Assembly: GCA_017463665.1 (NCBI GenBank)
Contig: JAFTOT010000029.1
Location: 1 to 40,761, forward strand
DNA length: 40,761 bases
Origin: Clostridia bacterium
GTDB taxonomy: Bacteria; Bacillota; Clostridia; Oscillospirales; CAG-272
Reading direction: 5' to 3'
Each line of letters begins with the position of its first letter. Within the stretch, counting starts at the first letter, position 1. The translations under genes were made by a program, and so were the position numbers. The notes beneath the pieces are model-generated. The model was not told the origin of the DNA, ran no database searches, and worked only from the letters and a program-made list of their open reading frames with translations. Below are positions 33,154 through 40,761 of the stretch, piece after piece.

Positions 33154-35547
33154 ATGTATCATGTCAGAAAGCGCGACAACAAAATTGTGGATTTTGACAT
33201 ATCCAAGATCACAAAGGCGATCGAGATGGCTTTTGAGGCTTGCGAAGTCAATTACCACCCCAGTATCATCGACTTTCTTGCACTGAAAGTCACCGCAAAT
33301 TTCGAGTCCAAGATCAAGGACGGCTTGATCGCAGTGGAAGACATCCAGGACAGCGTGGAGGAAGTCCTCGTACAGGGCGGCTATGCAGAAGTGGCAAAGG
33401 CATACATCCTCTACCGCCGCCAGAGAGAAAAGCTCCGCAACATGAAGTCCACCATTCTCGACTACAAGGAGATCGTGGACAGCTACGTAAAAGACCTCGA
33501 CTGGCGCGTAAAGGAAAACTCCACCGTGACCTATTCGGTCGGCGGTCTGATCCTCTCCAACTCCGGCGCCATCACCGCAAACTACTGGCTCTCCGAGGTC
33601 TATGACGACGAGATCTCGCAGGCACACCGCGACGCGGATATCCACATCCACGACCTCGCCATGCTGACGGGCTACTGCGCGGGCTGGTCCTTAAAACAGC
33701 TCATCAAAGAGGGACTCGGCGGCATCTCCGCCAAGATGACCTCCGCACCCGCAAAGCACCTCTCCGTGCTCTGCAACCAGATGGTCAACTTCCTCGGCAT
33801 CATGCAGAATGAATGGGCGGGCGCGCAGGCGTTCTCCTCGTTCGATACCTACCTCGCTCCTTTCGTCAAAGCGGACGACCTCTCCTATGAGCAGGTCAAA
33901 AAGTGCCTTGAGGCATTCATCTACGGCGTAAATACCCCCTCACGTTGGGGCACGCAGGCGCCCTTCTCCAACATCACGCTCGACTGGACGGTTCCGAAGG
34001 ACATGGAGAGCATGCCCGCGATCGTCGGCGGCAAGGAGATGGACTTCACCTACGGCGACTGCAAAAAAGAAATGGACATGGTCAACAAAGCCTTCCTCGA
34101 AATTATGATCGAGGGCGACGCAAACGGTCGCGGCTTCCAGTACCCGATCCCCACTTACTCGATCACGCGCGACTTTGACTGGTCGGACAATGAAAACAAC
34201 CGTCTGCTCTTTGAGATGACCAGCAAGTACGGCACGCCCTATTTCTCCAACTACATCAACAGCGACATGGAGCCCTCCGACGTTCGCTCGATGTGCTGCC
34301 GTCTGCGCCTCGATCTGCGCGAACTGCGCAAAAAAACGGGCGGCTTCTTCGGCAGCGGCGAGTCCACGGGCTCGGTCGGCGTTGTCACCATCAACATGCC
34401 CCGCATCGCGTATCTTGCCGAGGACAAGGACGACTTCTACAAGCGCCTTGACCACATGATGGACATCGCGGCGCGCTCGCTCAGCATCAAGCGCAAGGTC
34501 ATCACAAAGTTAATGAACGAGGGACTTTACCCCTACACCAAGCGCTACCTCGGCACCTTTGAAAATCACTTCTCCACCATCGGTTTGATCGGCATGAACG
34601 AAGCGTGCCTGAACGCGCGCTGGCTGCGGCAGGATCTGACGCATGCCGAGGCATACGAATTCACCAAGGACGTGCTCAACCACATGCGTGAACGCCTTTC
34701 CGACTATCAGGAGCAGTACGGCGACCTCTACAACCTTGAGGCTACCCCCGCCGAGTCCACGACCTACCGCTTTGCAAAGCATGATATCAAGCGCTATCCG
34801 AACATCATCACCGCAGGCGGCGGCGAAAACGGCGCACCCTACTACACCAACTCCTCGCACCTCCCCGTCGGCTACACCGAGGACGTATTCACGGCGCTCG
34901 ACCTGCAGGACGAGCTGCACACGCTGTATACCTCGGGCACAGTGTTCCACGCCTTCCTCGGCGAGCGACTGCCCGACTGGAAAGCTGCGGCAGCCATCGT
35001 GCGCAAGATCGCCGAAAACTACCGTCTGCCCTACTACACCCTCTCCCCCACCTACTCCATCTGCCGCACGCACGGCTACATCTCGGGTGAGCACTTCGAG
35101 TGCCCGCACTGCGGCGAAAAGACCGAGGTCTACAGCCGCATCACCGGCTACTACCGCCCCGTGCAGAACTGGAACGACGGCAAGGCGCAGGAGTTCAAGG
35201 AGCGCAGAACCTACAACCTCGGTGCAAGCGTGCTGACGCACACGGGCCCGAAAGAAGAATGCACCTGCGAGGCAGCACAAACAGCTCCCGCAGCAGAGGA
35301 TGCACAGGTGATCCTCTTTGCCACCAAGACCTGCCCCAACTGCAAGATCGCGGCAAAGCTGCTCGACGATGCGGGCGTTTCCTATGAAAAACTCTACGTA
35401 GAAGACAACCGCGAGATGGCGACCTCGCTCGGTCTCAAACAGGCTCCCACGCTCATCGTCCGCGACGGTGAGAACGTGCAGAAGTTCGTAAATGTTGTGG
35501 GTGTAAGAGAATTCATCGCAAGCAAAGGAACCTTGATCCATGCATGA
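33154..35547 (+). CDS. nrdD: class III ribonucleotide reductase with fused C-terminal redoxin domain
   Basis: Reduces ribonucleoside triphosphates to deoxy forms under anaerobiosis; 797 residues. An ATP-cone occupies about 1-92. The catalytic barrel has GYCAGWSLKQL (Cys near 175), RSMCCRLRLDL and NMPRIAYLA. The zinc/glycyl-radical region has CPHCG (Cys650, Cys653) and RITGYYRPVQNWNDGK with the radical Gly665. After a linker (ECTCEAAQTAPAAEDAQ), residues about 717-795 form a glutaredoxin/NrdH-like domain: VILFATKTCPNC (Cys727, Cys730) and LKQAPTLIV (cis-Pro). Redoxin-dependent, formate-independent class III enzymes are known; here the redoxin is fused. The ATG follows GGAGGA. It overlaps trxB by 8 bases. 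Confidence 0.93.
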   Translation: MYHVRKRDNKIVDFDISKITKAIEMAFEACEVNYHPSIIDFLALKVTANFESKIKDGLIAVEDIQDSVEEVLVQGGYAEVAKAYILYRRQREKLRNMKSTILDYKEIVDSYVKDLDWRVKENSTVTYSVGGLILSNSGAITANYWLSEVYDDEISQAHRDADIHIHDLAMLTGYCAGWSLKQLIKEGLGGISAKMTSAPAKHLSVLCNQMVNFLGIMQNEWAGAQAFSSFDTYLAPFVKADDLSYEQVKKCLEAFIYGVNTPSRWGTQAPFSNITLDWTVPKDMESMPAIVGGKEMDFTYGDCKKEMDMVNKAFLEIMIEGDANGRGFQYPIPTYSITRDFDWSDNENNRLLFEMTSKYGTPYFSNYINSDMEPSDVRSMCCRLRLDLRELRKKTGGFFGSGESTGSVGVVTINMPRIAYLAEDKDDFYKRLDHMMDIAARSLSIKRKVITKLMNEGLYPYTKRYLGTFENHFSTIGLIGMNEACLNARWLRQDLTHAEAYEFTKDVLNHMRERLSDYQEQYGDLYNLEATPAESTTYRFAKHDIKRYPNIITAGGGENGAPYYTNSSHLPVGYTEDVFTALDLQDELHTLYTSGTVFHAFLGERLPDWKAAAAIVRKIAENYRLPYYTLSPTYSICRTHGYISGEHFECPHCGEKTEVYSRITGYYRPVQNWNDGKAQEFKERRTYNLGASVLTHTGPKEECTCEAAQTAPAAEDAQVILFATKTCPNCKIAAKLLDDAGVSYEKLYVEDNREMATSLGLKQAPTLIVRDGENVQKFVNVVGVREFIASKGTLIHA

Positions 35548-36460
35548 TATCATCATTGTCGGCGGCGGCCCTGCGGGGCTGACCGCCGCTCTGTACGCGC
35601 TGCGCGCGGGCAAGCGCGTGCTCGTCATTGAAAAAGGCGGCTTCGGCGGACAGATGACCTATTCGCCGAAGATCGAAAACTATCCCGGTTTCCCGTCCAT
35701 CAGCGGCAGTGAACTCGCCGACAAAATGGTCGATCAGGTGCTCGCGCAGGGCGCGGATGTCGCCGTGGAGACCGTGAGCGCCGTGATCCCGAACGCGGAC
35801 GGCACCAAGACCGTCACCACCGACGCGGGCAGCTACACAGCGGGCGCAGTCATCCTCGCCACGGGTGCCAAGCACCGCCTGCTCGGCGTGCCGAATGAGA
35901 CGAAATTCGTCGGCGACGGCATCTCCTTTTGCGCGGTCTGCGACGGCGCATTCTACGAGGGCAAGGACGTCATCGTGGTCGGCGGCGGCAACTCCGCATT
36001 GCAGGAAGCACTGCTGCTCGCAGAGACATCCAAAAGCGTCACCGTGGTGCAAAACCTCGACTTTTTCACGGGTGAGCAAAAGCTCGTGGATCTGCTCACG
36101 TCCAAAACCAATGTCACCGTGCGCTTCGGCTGTACGGTCAAGGAATTCGTCGGGGATGACACCCTCGGCGGCATGATCGTGACAGACACGCACACGGGCG
36201 ATGAAAAAACACTCTTTGCCGACGGCGTATTTGTCGCCATCGGGCTTGCGCCCGAGAATGAAGCGTTTGCCGATGTCGTTCTGCTCGAGGACGGCTACAT
36301 CGTCGGCGCGGACGACTGCGGCACCACCGCCGAAGGCATCTTCACGGCGGGTGACTGCCGCCTGAAAGCAGTACGCCAAGTCGCCACCGCCGTCTCCGAC
36401 GGCGCCATCTCGGCACTCTCGGCGTGCGCGTATTTGGATTGTTTACGCGCACACGCGTAA
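35540..36460 (+). CDS. trxB: thioredoxin reductase
   Basis: An NADPH-dependent flavoenzyme, 306 residues, full length. FAD motif GGGPAG at 8-13, redox pair CAVC (Cys131, Cys134) in SFCAVCDGAF, a second nucleotide motif VVGGGNSALQEA, and the C-terminal FAD motif IFTAGDCRLK. It starts within nrdD, giving translational coupling, so its natural partner is probably the redoxin domain at the end of NrdD. The last codons (DCLRAHA) lie in the first stem-loop of hairpin array D, so the C-terminal tail may have been altered by the array's arrival. Confidence 0.94.
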   Translation: MHDIIIVGGGPAGLTAALYALRAGKRVLVIEKGGFGGQMTYSPKIENYPGFPSISGSELADKMVDQVLAQGADVAVETVSAVIPNADGTKTVTTDAGSYTAGAVILATGAKHRLLGVPNETKFVGDGISFCAVCDGAFYEGKDVIVVGGGNSALQEALLLAETSKSVTVVQNLDFFTGEQKLVDLLTSKTNVTVRFGCTVKEFVGDDTLGGMIVTDTHTGDEKTLFADGVFVAIGLAPENEAFADVVLLEDGYIVGADDCGTTAEGIFTAGDCRLKAVRQVATAVSDGAISALSACAYLDCLRAHA

Positions 36461-36714
36461 ACAGCGATATAAATCCCTTGCGGGATTTTCGATATGTCCG
36501 TTGGACGCGATATGTGCCTACGGCACGCGATATGCCCAAGGCGACTCCATCCACCTGCAAAGATAAGCTTTTGGTTCCGTCGCCTTTCGACTACGCCTAC
36601 GGCGAGTCGCTTTACCGTATTGTGAGGGATTTATCTCATATCGCATTTGCCGTAGGCAAATATATCGAAACCGAGCATCGCGAGGTTATATCGTGCGGCT
36701 CTGCCGCATATCGC
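36440..36714. repeat. hairpin array D (linker GCGATAT, then mirror ATATCGC)
   Basis: The first hairpin (36440-36463, 10-bp stem) contains the trxB stop codon. Left half: GCGATAT at 36464, TCGATAT at 36489, GCGATAT at 36507 and 36527, joining aaatccc-TTGC-gggattt (36471-36488), gtcc-GTT-ggac (36496-36506), gtgcc-TAC-ggcac (36514-36526) and gcc-CAA-ggc (36534-36542). Centre: an 8-bp inverted pair AAGGCGAC/GTCGCCTT (36538, 36579) and a hairpin at 36589-36608. Right half: ATATCGC 36638, ATATCGA 36662, ATATCGT 36688 and ATATCGC 36708, joining atttgcc-GTA-ggcaaat (36645-36661), aacc...ggtt (36669-36687) and tgcgg...ccgca (36694-36708). Confidence 0.8.
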
Positions 36715-36726
36715 TTTCGTCTAAGC

Positions 36727-36791
36727 GGGCGACCACAGTTCGCCCCTACGAGGTGCCGAACAGAATCCGTAGGGGCGACCTGCGTTCGCCC
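36727..36791. repeat. inverted repeat of the CGTAGGGGCGACC type
   Basis: Arms of 24 bp (36727-36750 and 36768-36791) are complementary with a few mismatches; each has GGGCGA and CCCCTACG. It looks like a separate dispersed intergenic element adjoining array D. Nothing else is visible up to the terminator at 36835. Confidence 0.6.
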
Positions 36792-36834
36792 GTTATCCCG
36801 CCGCGTCTGGCATATCTCTATAAAAATCCATACC

Positions 36835-36866
36835 AAAGACCAAGTTCCCACGAACTTGGTCTTTTT
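36835..36866 (+). terminator. terminator upstream of ABC exporter pair
   Basis: A 13-bp stem AAAGACCAAGTTC/GAACTTGGTCTTT with loop CCAC and a T-run. It is the first good terminator after trxB, so the nrdD-trxB transcript may include array D. Confidence 0.85.
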
Positions 36867-36890
36867 CACACACTTTTCACCCGGCGATTC

Positions 36891-36919
36891 TTGCATTTTC
36901 TTTGATATTGTTGTATACT
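36891..36919 (+). promoter_or_regulatory. sigma-A promoter of ABC exporter pair
   Basis: TTGCAT (36891-36896), 17 bp, TATACT (36914-36919). Confidence 0.75.
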
Positions 36920-36962
36920 GGAATTTGTGCAAAAATTCAGATAAAAAGAAAGGACACAAAGT

Positions 36963-38702
36963 ATGATTAAACGGCTTGCTGCTTGTGTACGGGAATACAA
37001 GCTGCCGGCGCTGCTCACGTTTCTCTTCATCGTGTTTGAGGCGATCATAGAGGCATTCATCCCGTTTCTGACTGCAGATCTTGTCAACAAGATCCAGGCG
37101 GGTGCGGATATGAGCGAAGTGTACAAGCTCGGCGGACTCCTCATCGTGATGGCACTGCTGTCGCTGTGCTGCGGCGGTACGGCTGCGGTCACCTGCGCAA
37201 AAGCGTCCGCGGGCTTTGCGAAAAATCTCCGCAGCGATATTTTCGGCAAGATACAATCCTATTCGTTTGAGAACATTGACAAATTCTCCTCCACCTCGCT
37301 GGTCACACGTATGACCACCGACGTCGGCAACGTGCAGATGGCATTTATGATGGTCATCCGCACGGCGATCCGCGCCCCCCTCATGCTGATCTTCTGCATC
37401 ATCATGGCATACATCATGGGCGGCGCACTTGCAACCTCGTTTGTCGTCATCATCCCCGTGCTCGGCGGCGGACTCTTTTTGGTCAGCCAAAAGGCGATGC
37501 CCGCCTTCCGCAGAGTTTTCCGCAAATACGACCGCCTCAACGAGTCGATCGAGGAAAACGTACGCGGCATGCGCGTGGTAAAAGGCTTCTCGCGCGAGGA
37601 ATATGAGAAAAAGAAGTTCGGCGCGGCGGCAGAGGACATCTGCGGCGACTTCACCCGCGCAGAGCGCATTGTCGCCCTCAACTCCCCCATCATGCAGTTC
37701 TGCATCTACTTCAACATGATCTTTGTCATGCTGGTCGGCTCCAAGCTCGCGATCGAAAGCGGCGGCACCATGATCAACGTCGGTGAGATCTCGGCAATGC
37801 TGACCTACGGCGTGCAGATCCTCATGCAGCTCATGATGCTGTCGATGATCTACGTTATGATCACCATGTCGGGCGAATCCATGAAGCGTATCTTTGAGGT
37901 GCTGGAGGAAAAGCCCTCGCTCCGAAGCCCCGAAGATCCTCTCACCGAGGTCAAAGACGGCTCCATCGACTTCTCGGGCGTCAGCTTCAAGTACTCGGAG
38001 AAGGCGAAGAAGTCTGCCCTCTCCGACATCGATCTGCATATCGCCTCGGGCATGACCGTCGGTATCCTCGGCGGCACGGGTTCGAGCAAGACCACGCTGG
38101 TACAGCTCATCCCGCGTCTGTACGACACGACCGAAGGCACCGTCAAGGTCGGCGGCAGGGACGTCCGCAGCTACGACATCGAAACGCTGCGCGGCGCGGT
38201 GGCGATGGTGCTGCAAAAGAACCTGCTCTTCTCGGGCACCATCAAAGAAAACCTGCGCTGGGGCAACCCCGACGCGACCGACGAAGAACTGATCCATGCA
38301 TGCAAGCTCGCACAGGCAGATGAGTTTGTGCAGAGCTTCCCAAGCGGCTATGACACCTACATCGAACAGGGCGGCTCCAACGTGTCGGGCGGACAGAAAC
38401 AGCGTCTCTGCATCGCGCGTGCACTGCTCAAAAAGCCGAAGATCCTGATCCTCGACGACTCGACCAGCGCCGTCGATACCAAGACCGACGCATTCATCCG
38501 CGCAGGCTTCAAGGAATACATTCCCGAAACCACCAAGATCATCATCGCACAGCGTATTTCCTCTGTCATGGACGCAGACCTCATCCTCGTGATGGAAAAC
38601 GGACGCATCGCGGCAAAGGGTACACACGACGAACTGATGCAAACGAGTGAGATCTATCGCGAGATCTACGAACAGCAAATAGGAGGTGCGGACCATGAAT
38701 AA
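36963..38702 (+). CDS. heterodimeric ABC exporter, subunit with degenerate catalytic site
   Basis: A 579-residue type IV ABC exporter half: six helices (about 15-310) then an ATPase domain (about 345-575). Walker A is GGTGSSKTT (370-378) and the signature NVSGGQKQR is canonical, but Walker B reads ILILDDSTSAVD with Asp499 in place of the catalytic Glu, as in the degenerate site of BmrC/TM287-like heterodimers. It must therefore work with the next gene, whose ATG overlaps its stop by 8 bases. Possible substrates are drugs, lipids or peptides; not predictable. AAAGGA precedes the ATG. Confidence 0.9.
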   Translation: MIKRLAACVREYKLPALLTFLFIVFEAIIEAFIPFLTADLVNKIQAGADMSEVYKLGGLLIVMALLSLCCGGTAAVTCAKASAGFAKNLRSDIFGKIQSYSFENIDKFSSTSLVTRMTTDVGNVQMAFMMVIRTAIRAPLMLIFCIIMAYIMGGALATSFVVIIPVLGGGLFLVSQKAMPAFRRVFRKYDRLNESIEENVRGMRVVKGFSREEYEKKKFGAAAEDICGDFTRAERIVALNSPIMQFCIYFNMIFVMLVGSKLAIESGGTMINVGEISAMLTYGVQILMQLMMLSMIYVMITMSGESMKRIFEVLEEKPSLRSPEDPLTEVKDGSIDFSGVSFKYSEKAKKSALSDIDLHIASGMTVGILGGTGSSKTTLVQLIPRLYDTTEGTVKVGGRDVRSYDIETLRGAVAMVLQKNLLFSGTIKENLRWGNPDATDEELIHACKLAQADEFVQSFPSGYDTYIEQGGSNVSGGQKQRLCIARALLKKPKILILDDSTSAVDTKTDAFIRAGFKEYIPETTKIIIAQRISSVMDADLILVMENGRIAAKGTHDELMQTSEIYREIYEQQIGGADHE

Positions 38703-40608
38703 TGCAAAGAAAAACGCACCGAAGGCGGACATGCGCGTGCTCGGCAGAACACTGAAAATGCTTTGGCAGTGCTATCCCGTGCTGCTCCCCGTCACCTGCG
38801 TATGTATCGTATGCTCGGCGATCGTCTCGGCGATCCCCTCGATCTTTACGAAGAACGTGCTCGATGTTATCACCGAGTTTTTGGACGCGGGTTTGACCGA
38901 TTACGCGGCGGCATCCCAAAAGATCCTGCCGATGATCCTCTTTTTGATCGGGCTGTATGTCACCGCGCTCATTCTGATCGCAACCTATCAGCAGCTCATG
39001 GCGTACATGACGCAGGGCTTCCTTTCCAAGATGCGCTGCAAGATGTTTGACGGTATGCAGAATCTCCCCATCCGCTATTTTGACACCCACAAGCACGGCG
39101 ATATCATGAGCCACTACACCAACGATATCGACACGCTGCGCCAGCTCGTTTCGCAGTCTCTGCCGAGTCTCTTGAACGCAAGCATCATCGTCATTACGGT
39201 GCTCTCGATCATGCTGTACTACAGCATTCTGATGACGCTGATCGTACTCGCGGGCGTATGCTTGATGATCTTTGTCTCCAAGAAAGCGGGCGGCGGCTCG
39301 GCGAAGTACTTCATCCGCCAGCAGATGTCCATGGGTAAGGCAGAGGGCTTTATTCAGGAGATGATGAACGGTCAGAAGGTCATCAAGGTCTTCTGCCACG
39401 AGGAAGAGAGCAAAGCTGACTTTGAAAAGATCAACAACGAGCTCTACGAAGACAGCTACCGCGCACATGCGTTTGCCAACATGCTCGGTCCGATCATCAT
39501 GAACATCGGCAACATCCTCTACGTGATCTGCGCGATCGTCGGCGGTATTTTCCTGCTCACGGGCGTGCCCAACTTCTCGATCTCGGGCGCGGCGTTCAGC
39601 ATCAGCATCGTTGTTCCCTTCCTCAACATGACCAAGCAGTTCACGGGCAACGTCAACCAGGTCTCGCAGCAGATCAACTCCATCGTTATGGCGATGGCAG
39701 GTGCGCAGCGTATCTTCGGTCTGATGGACGAGCAGCCCGAGACCGACGACGGCTACGTTACGCTGGTCAACGCCAAAGTGGACGCAGACGGCAACATCAC
39801 CGAGACCGCCGAGCGCACCGGCACTTGGGCATGGAAGCATCCGCACGGCGACGGCACGCTGACCTACACGCTGCTGCGCGGCGACGTGCGTCTGACCGAT
39901 GTGGACTTTGAATACGAGGAAGGCAAACCCGTGCTGCACAATGTCTCGGTCTACGCAGAACCCGGTCAGAAAGTTGCCTTTGTCGGCGCAACGGGCGCGG
40001 GCAAGACCACCATCACCAACCTGATCAACCGTTTCTACGACATTGCCGACGGCAAGATCCGCTACGACGGTATCAACATCAACAAGATCAAAAAGTCGGA
40101 CCTGCGCCGCTCGCTCGGCATCGTTCTGCAGGAGACCAACCTGTTCACGGGCACGGTCATGGATAACATCCGCTACGGCAGACTGGACGCGACGGATGAC
40201 GAGTGCATCGCCGCAGCAAAGCTCGCGGGCGCAGACGACTTTATCAGCCGTCTGCCCAAAGGCTACGAGACAGAGCTGCAGAACAACGGCGCCAACCTCT
40301 CGCAGGGACAGCGCCAGCTGCTCGCCATCGCGCGTGCAGCCGTTGCCGATCCTCCGGTCATGATCATGGACGAGGCGACCTCCTCCATCGACACGCGCAC
40401 CGAGGCAATCGTACAGCGCGGCATGGACAAGCTGATGGAAGGCAGAACGGTATTTGTCATCGCGCACCGCCTTTCCACGGTCATGAACTCGGATGTCATC
40501 ATGGTCCTTGACCACGGCAAGATCATCGAGCGCGGCAACCACGAAAAGCTCATCGCCGAAAAAGGCACCTACTACCAGCTGTACACCGGCGCATTTGAAC
40601 TCGAATAA
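38695..40608 (+). CDS. heterodimeric ABC exporter, catalytically complete subunit
   Basis: A 637-residue partner subunit. Six membrane helices lie between about 20 and 330; a connecting stretch of about 55 residues (QPETDDGYVTLVNAKVDADG onward) is longer than in the partner. The ATPase domain has Walker A GATGAGKTT (431-439), a weakened signature NLSQGQRQL and Walker B MIMDEATSSID with catalytic Glu560. The canonical signature of the partner and the canonical Walker B here combine into one active site, as in TM287/288. The start is ATG 38695, with AGGAGGTG 6 bases upstream. Confidence 0.92.
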   Translation: MNNAKKNAPKADMRVLGRTLKMLWQCYPVLLPVTCVCIVCSAIVSAIPSIFTKNVLDVITEFLDAGLTDYAAASQKILPMILFLIGLYVTALILIATYQQLMAYMTQGFLSKMRCKMFDGMQNLPIRYFDTHKHGDIMSHYTNDIDTLRQLVSQSLPSLLNASIIVITVLSIMLYYSILMTLIVLAGVCLMIFVSKKAGGGSAKYFIRQQMSMGKAEGFIQEMMNGQKVIKVFCHEEESKADFEKINNELYEDSYRAHAFANMLGPIIMNIGNILYVICAIVGGIFLLTGVPNFSISGAAFSISIVVPFLNMTKQFTGNVNQVSQQINSIVMAMAGAQRIFGLMDEQPETDDGYVTLVNAKVDADGNITETAERTGTWAWKHPHGDGTLTYTLLRGDVRLTDVDFEYEEGKPVLHNVSVYAEPGQKVAFVGATGAGKTTITNLINRFYDIADGKIRYDGININKIKKSDLRRSLGIVLQETNLFTGTVMDNIRYGRLDATDDECIAAAKLAGADDFISRLPKGYETELQNNGANLSQGQRQLLAIARAAVADPPVMIMDEATSSIDTRTEAIVQRGMDKLMEGRTVFVIAHRLSTVMNSDVIMVLDHGKIIERGNHEKLIAEKGTYYQLYTGAFELE

Positions 40609-40618
40609 AAGAATCGTA

Positions 40619-40659
40619 AAAAAACCTTGCAAAACCGAATCGGTTTTGCAAGGTTTTTT
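40619..40659 (+). terminator. terminator of ABC exporter pair
   Basis: A nearly perfect 20-bp stem (arm ends CCTTGCAAAACCGA) with a one-base centre and a T-run of six. Confidence 0.85.
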
Positions 40660-40706
40660 CTGTGATACATGAAAGGTTAGTGATGTAACGGTGACGAACA
40701 ACTCTT

Positions 40707-40761
40707 GTAGGGCGCGACGTCCCCGACGCGCCGTTTTACTGCAGTTCATGCGGCGCGTCGG
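40707..40761. repeat. dispersed GC-rich inverted repeat, cut by window end
   Basis: GTAGGGCGCGACGTCC is followed by CCGACGCGCCG (40723-40733) and its exact complement at 40751-40761, where the window stops. It resembles common intergenic elements of gut bacteria and may continue beyond the window. Confidence 0.5.

Noticed and set aside
36424..36966. Open frame of 180 codons after trxB
   Set aside because: It runs straight through hairpin array D, an inverted repeat and a terminator, has no ribosome site and shows no protein-like composition.

Overview
The window looks like a chromosomal segment of a strictly anaerobic, fairly GC-rich Clostridia-type Firmicute, probably an Oscillospiraceae/Ruminococcaceae-like gut bacterium (inference). 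The support is consensus sigma-A promoters, AGGAGG-type ribosome binding sites, a T-box leader on thrS, S-layer-homology (SLH) proteins, an oxygen-sensitive class III ribonucleotide reductase, and many short intrinsic terminators. Most genes are ordinary housekeeping genes. The accessory signal lies in a few AT-richer genes and in unusually structured intergenic DNA.

Layout. 1-3747: two tandem, partly homogenised SLH + GH43-type glycosidase paralogs; the first is cut by the window edge. 3788-4992: a divergent XRE regulator and small membrane protein pair. 5363-7330: a single-gene ABC exporter with a palindromic operator on its -10. 7421-9070: an AT-rich Schlafen/AlbA_2-HATPase gene with a perfect consensus promoter and matching palindromes at both ends. 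9231-15763: an SDR oxidoreductase, a purine-type NCS2 permease, thrS with a T-box, a class I/II aminotransferase and a probable DUF4304 protein. 16002-18208: a CofE-like ligase homolog followed by a stand-alone GMP synthetase ATP-pyrophosphatase subunit. 18457-22176: a lipoprotein alkaline phosphatase with a YibE/F-like membrane protein, then an XRE regulator with a membrane anchor. 22328-27313: a complete BMP-type nucleoside ABC transporter, read right to left as lipoprotein, ATPase, permease, permease. 27600-30365: an NAGPA-domain protein and a TcaA-like one-helix envelope protein. 30558-31907: gdhA. 32107-36460: nrdG, a nrdD with a fused C-terminal redoxin domain, and trxB. 36963-40608: a heterodimeric ABC exporter.

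How genes work together. The nrdD-trxB unit supplies deoxyribonucleotides anaerobically. NrdG should make the glycyl radical, and TrxB should pass NADPH electrons to the redoxin domain carried by NrdD itself. Two NrdR-box-like 16-mers separated by 16 bp sit just upstream of the nrdD promoter. The BMP transporter, the NCS2 permease and the GMP synthetase subunit point to active purine salvage and interconversion. The SLH glycosidases and the alkaline phosphatase act outside the membrane on sugar and phosphate substrates.

Most unusual signal. Four intergenic loci (15835-16003, 18371-18451, 30407-30501, 36440-36714) share one architecture. Each is a string of short stem-loops, mostly with 3-nt loops. 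The stem sequences all differ, but they are joined by a 7-nt linker that is constant within a locus and differs between loci: AAATCAT, ATATCAC, GCGATAT/ATATCGC and TCATAAC/GTTATGA. Two loci are unidirectional with four linkers each; the other two are mirror-symmetric. Three of them start at or within a few bases of a stop codon. I cannot assign them to a known class from sequence alone. They are the best candidate here for an undescribed system. A separate 159-bp MITE-like palindrome lies between nrdG and nrdD.
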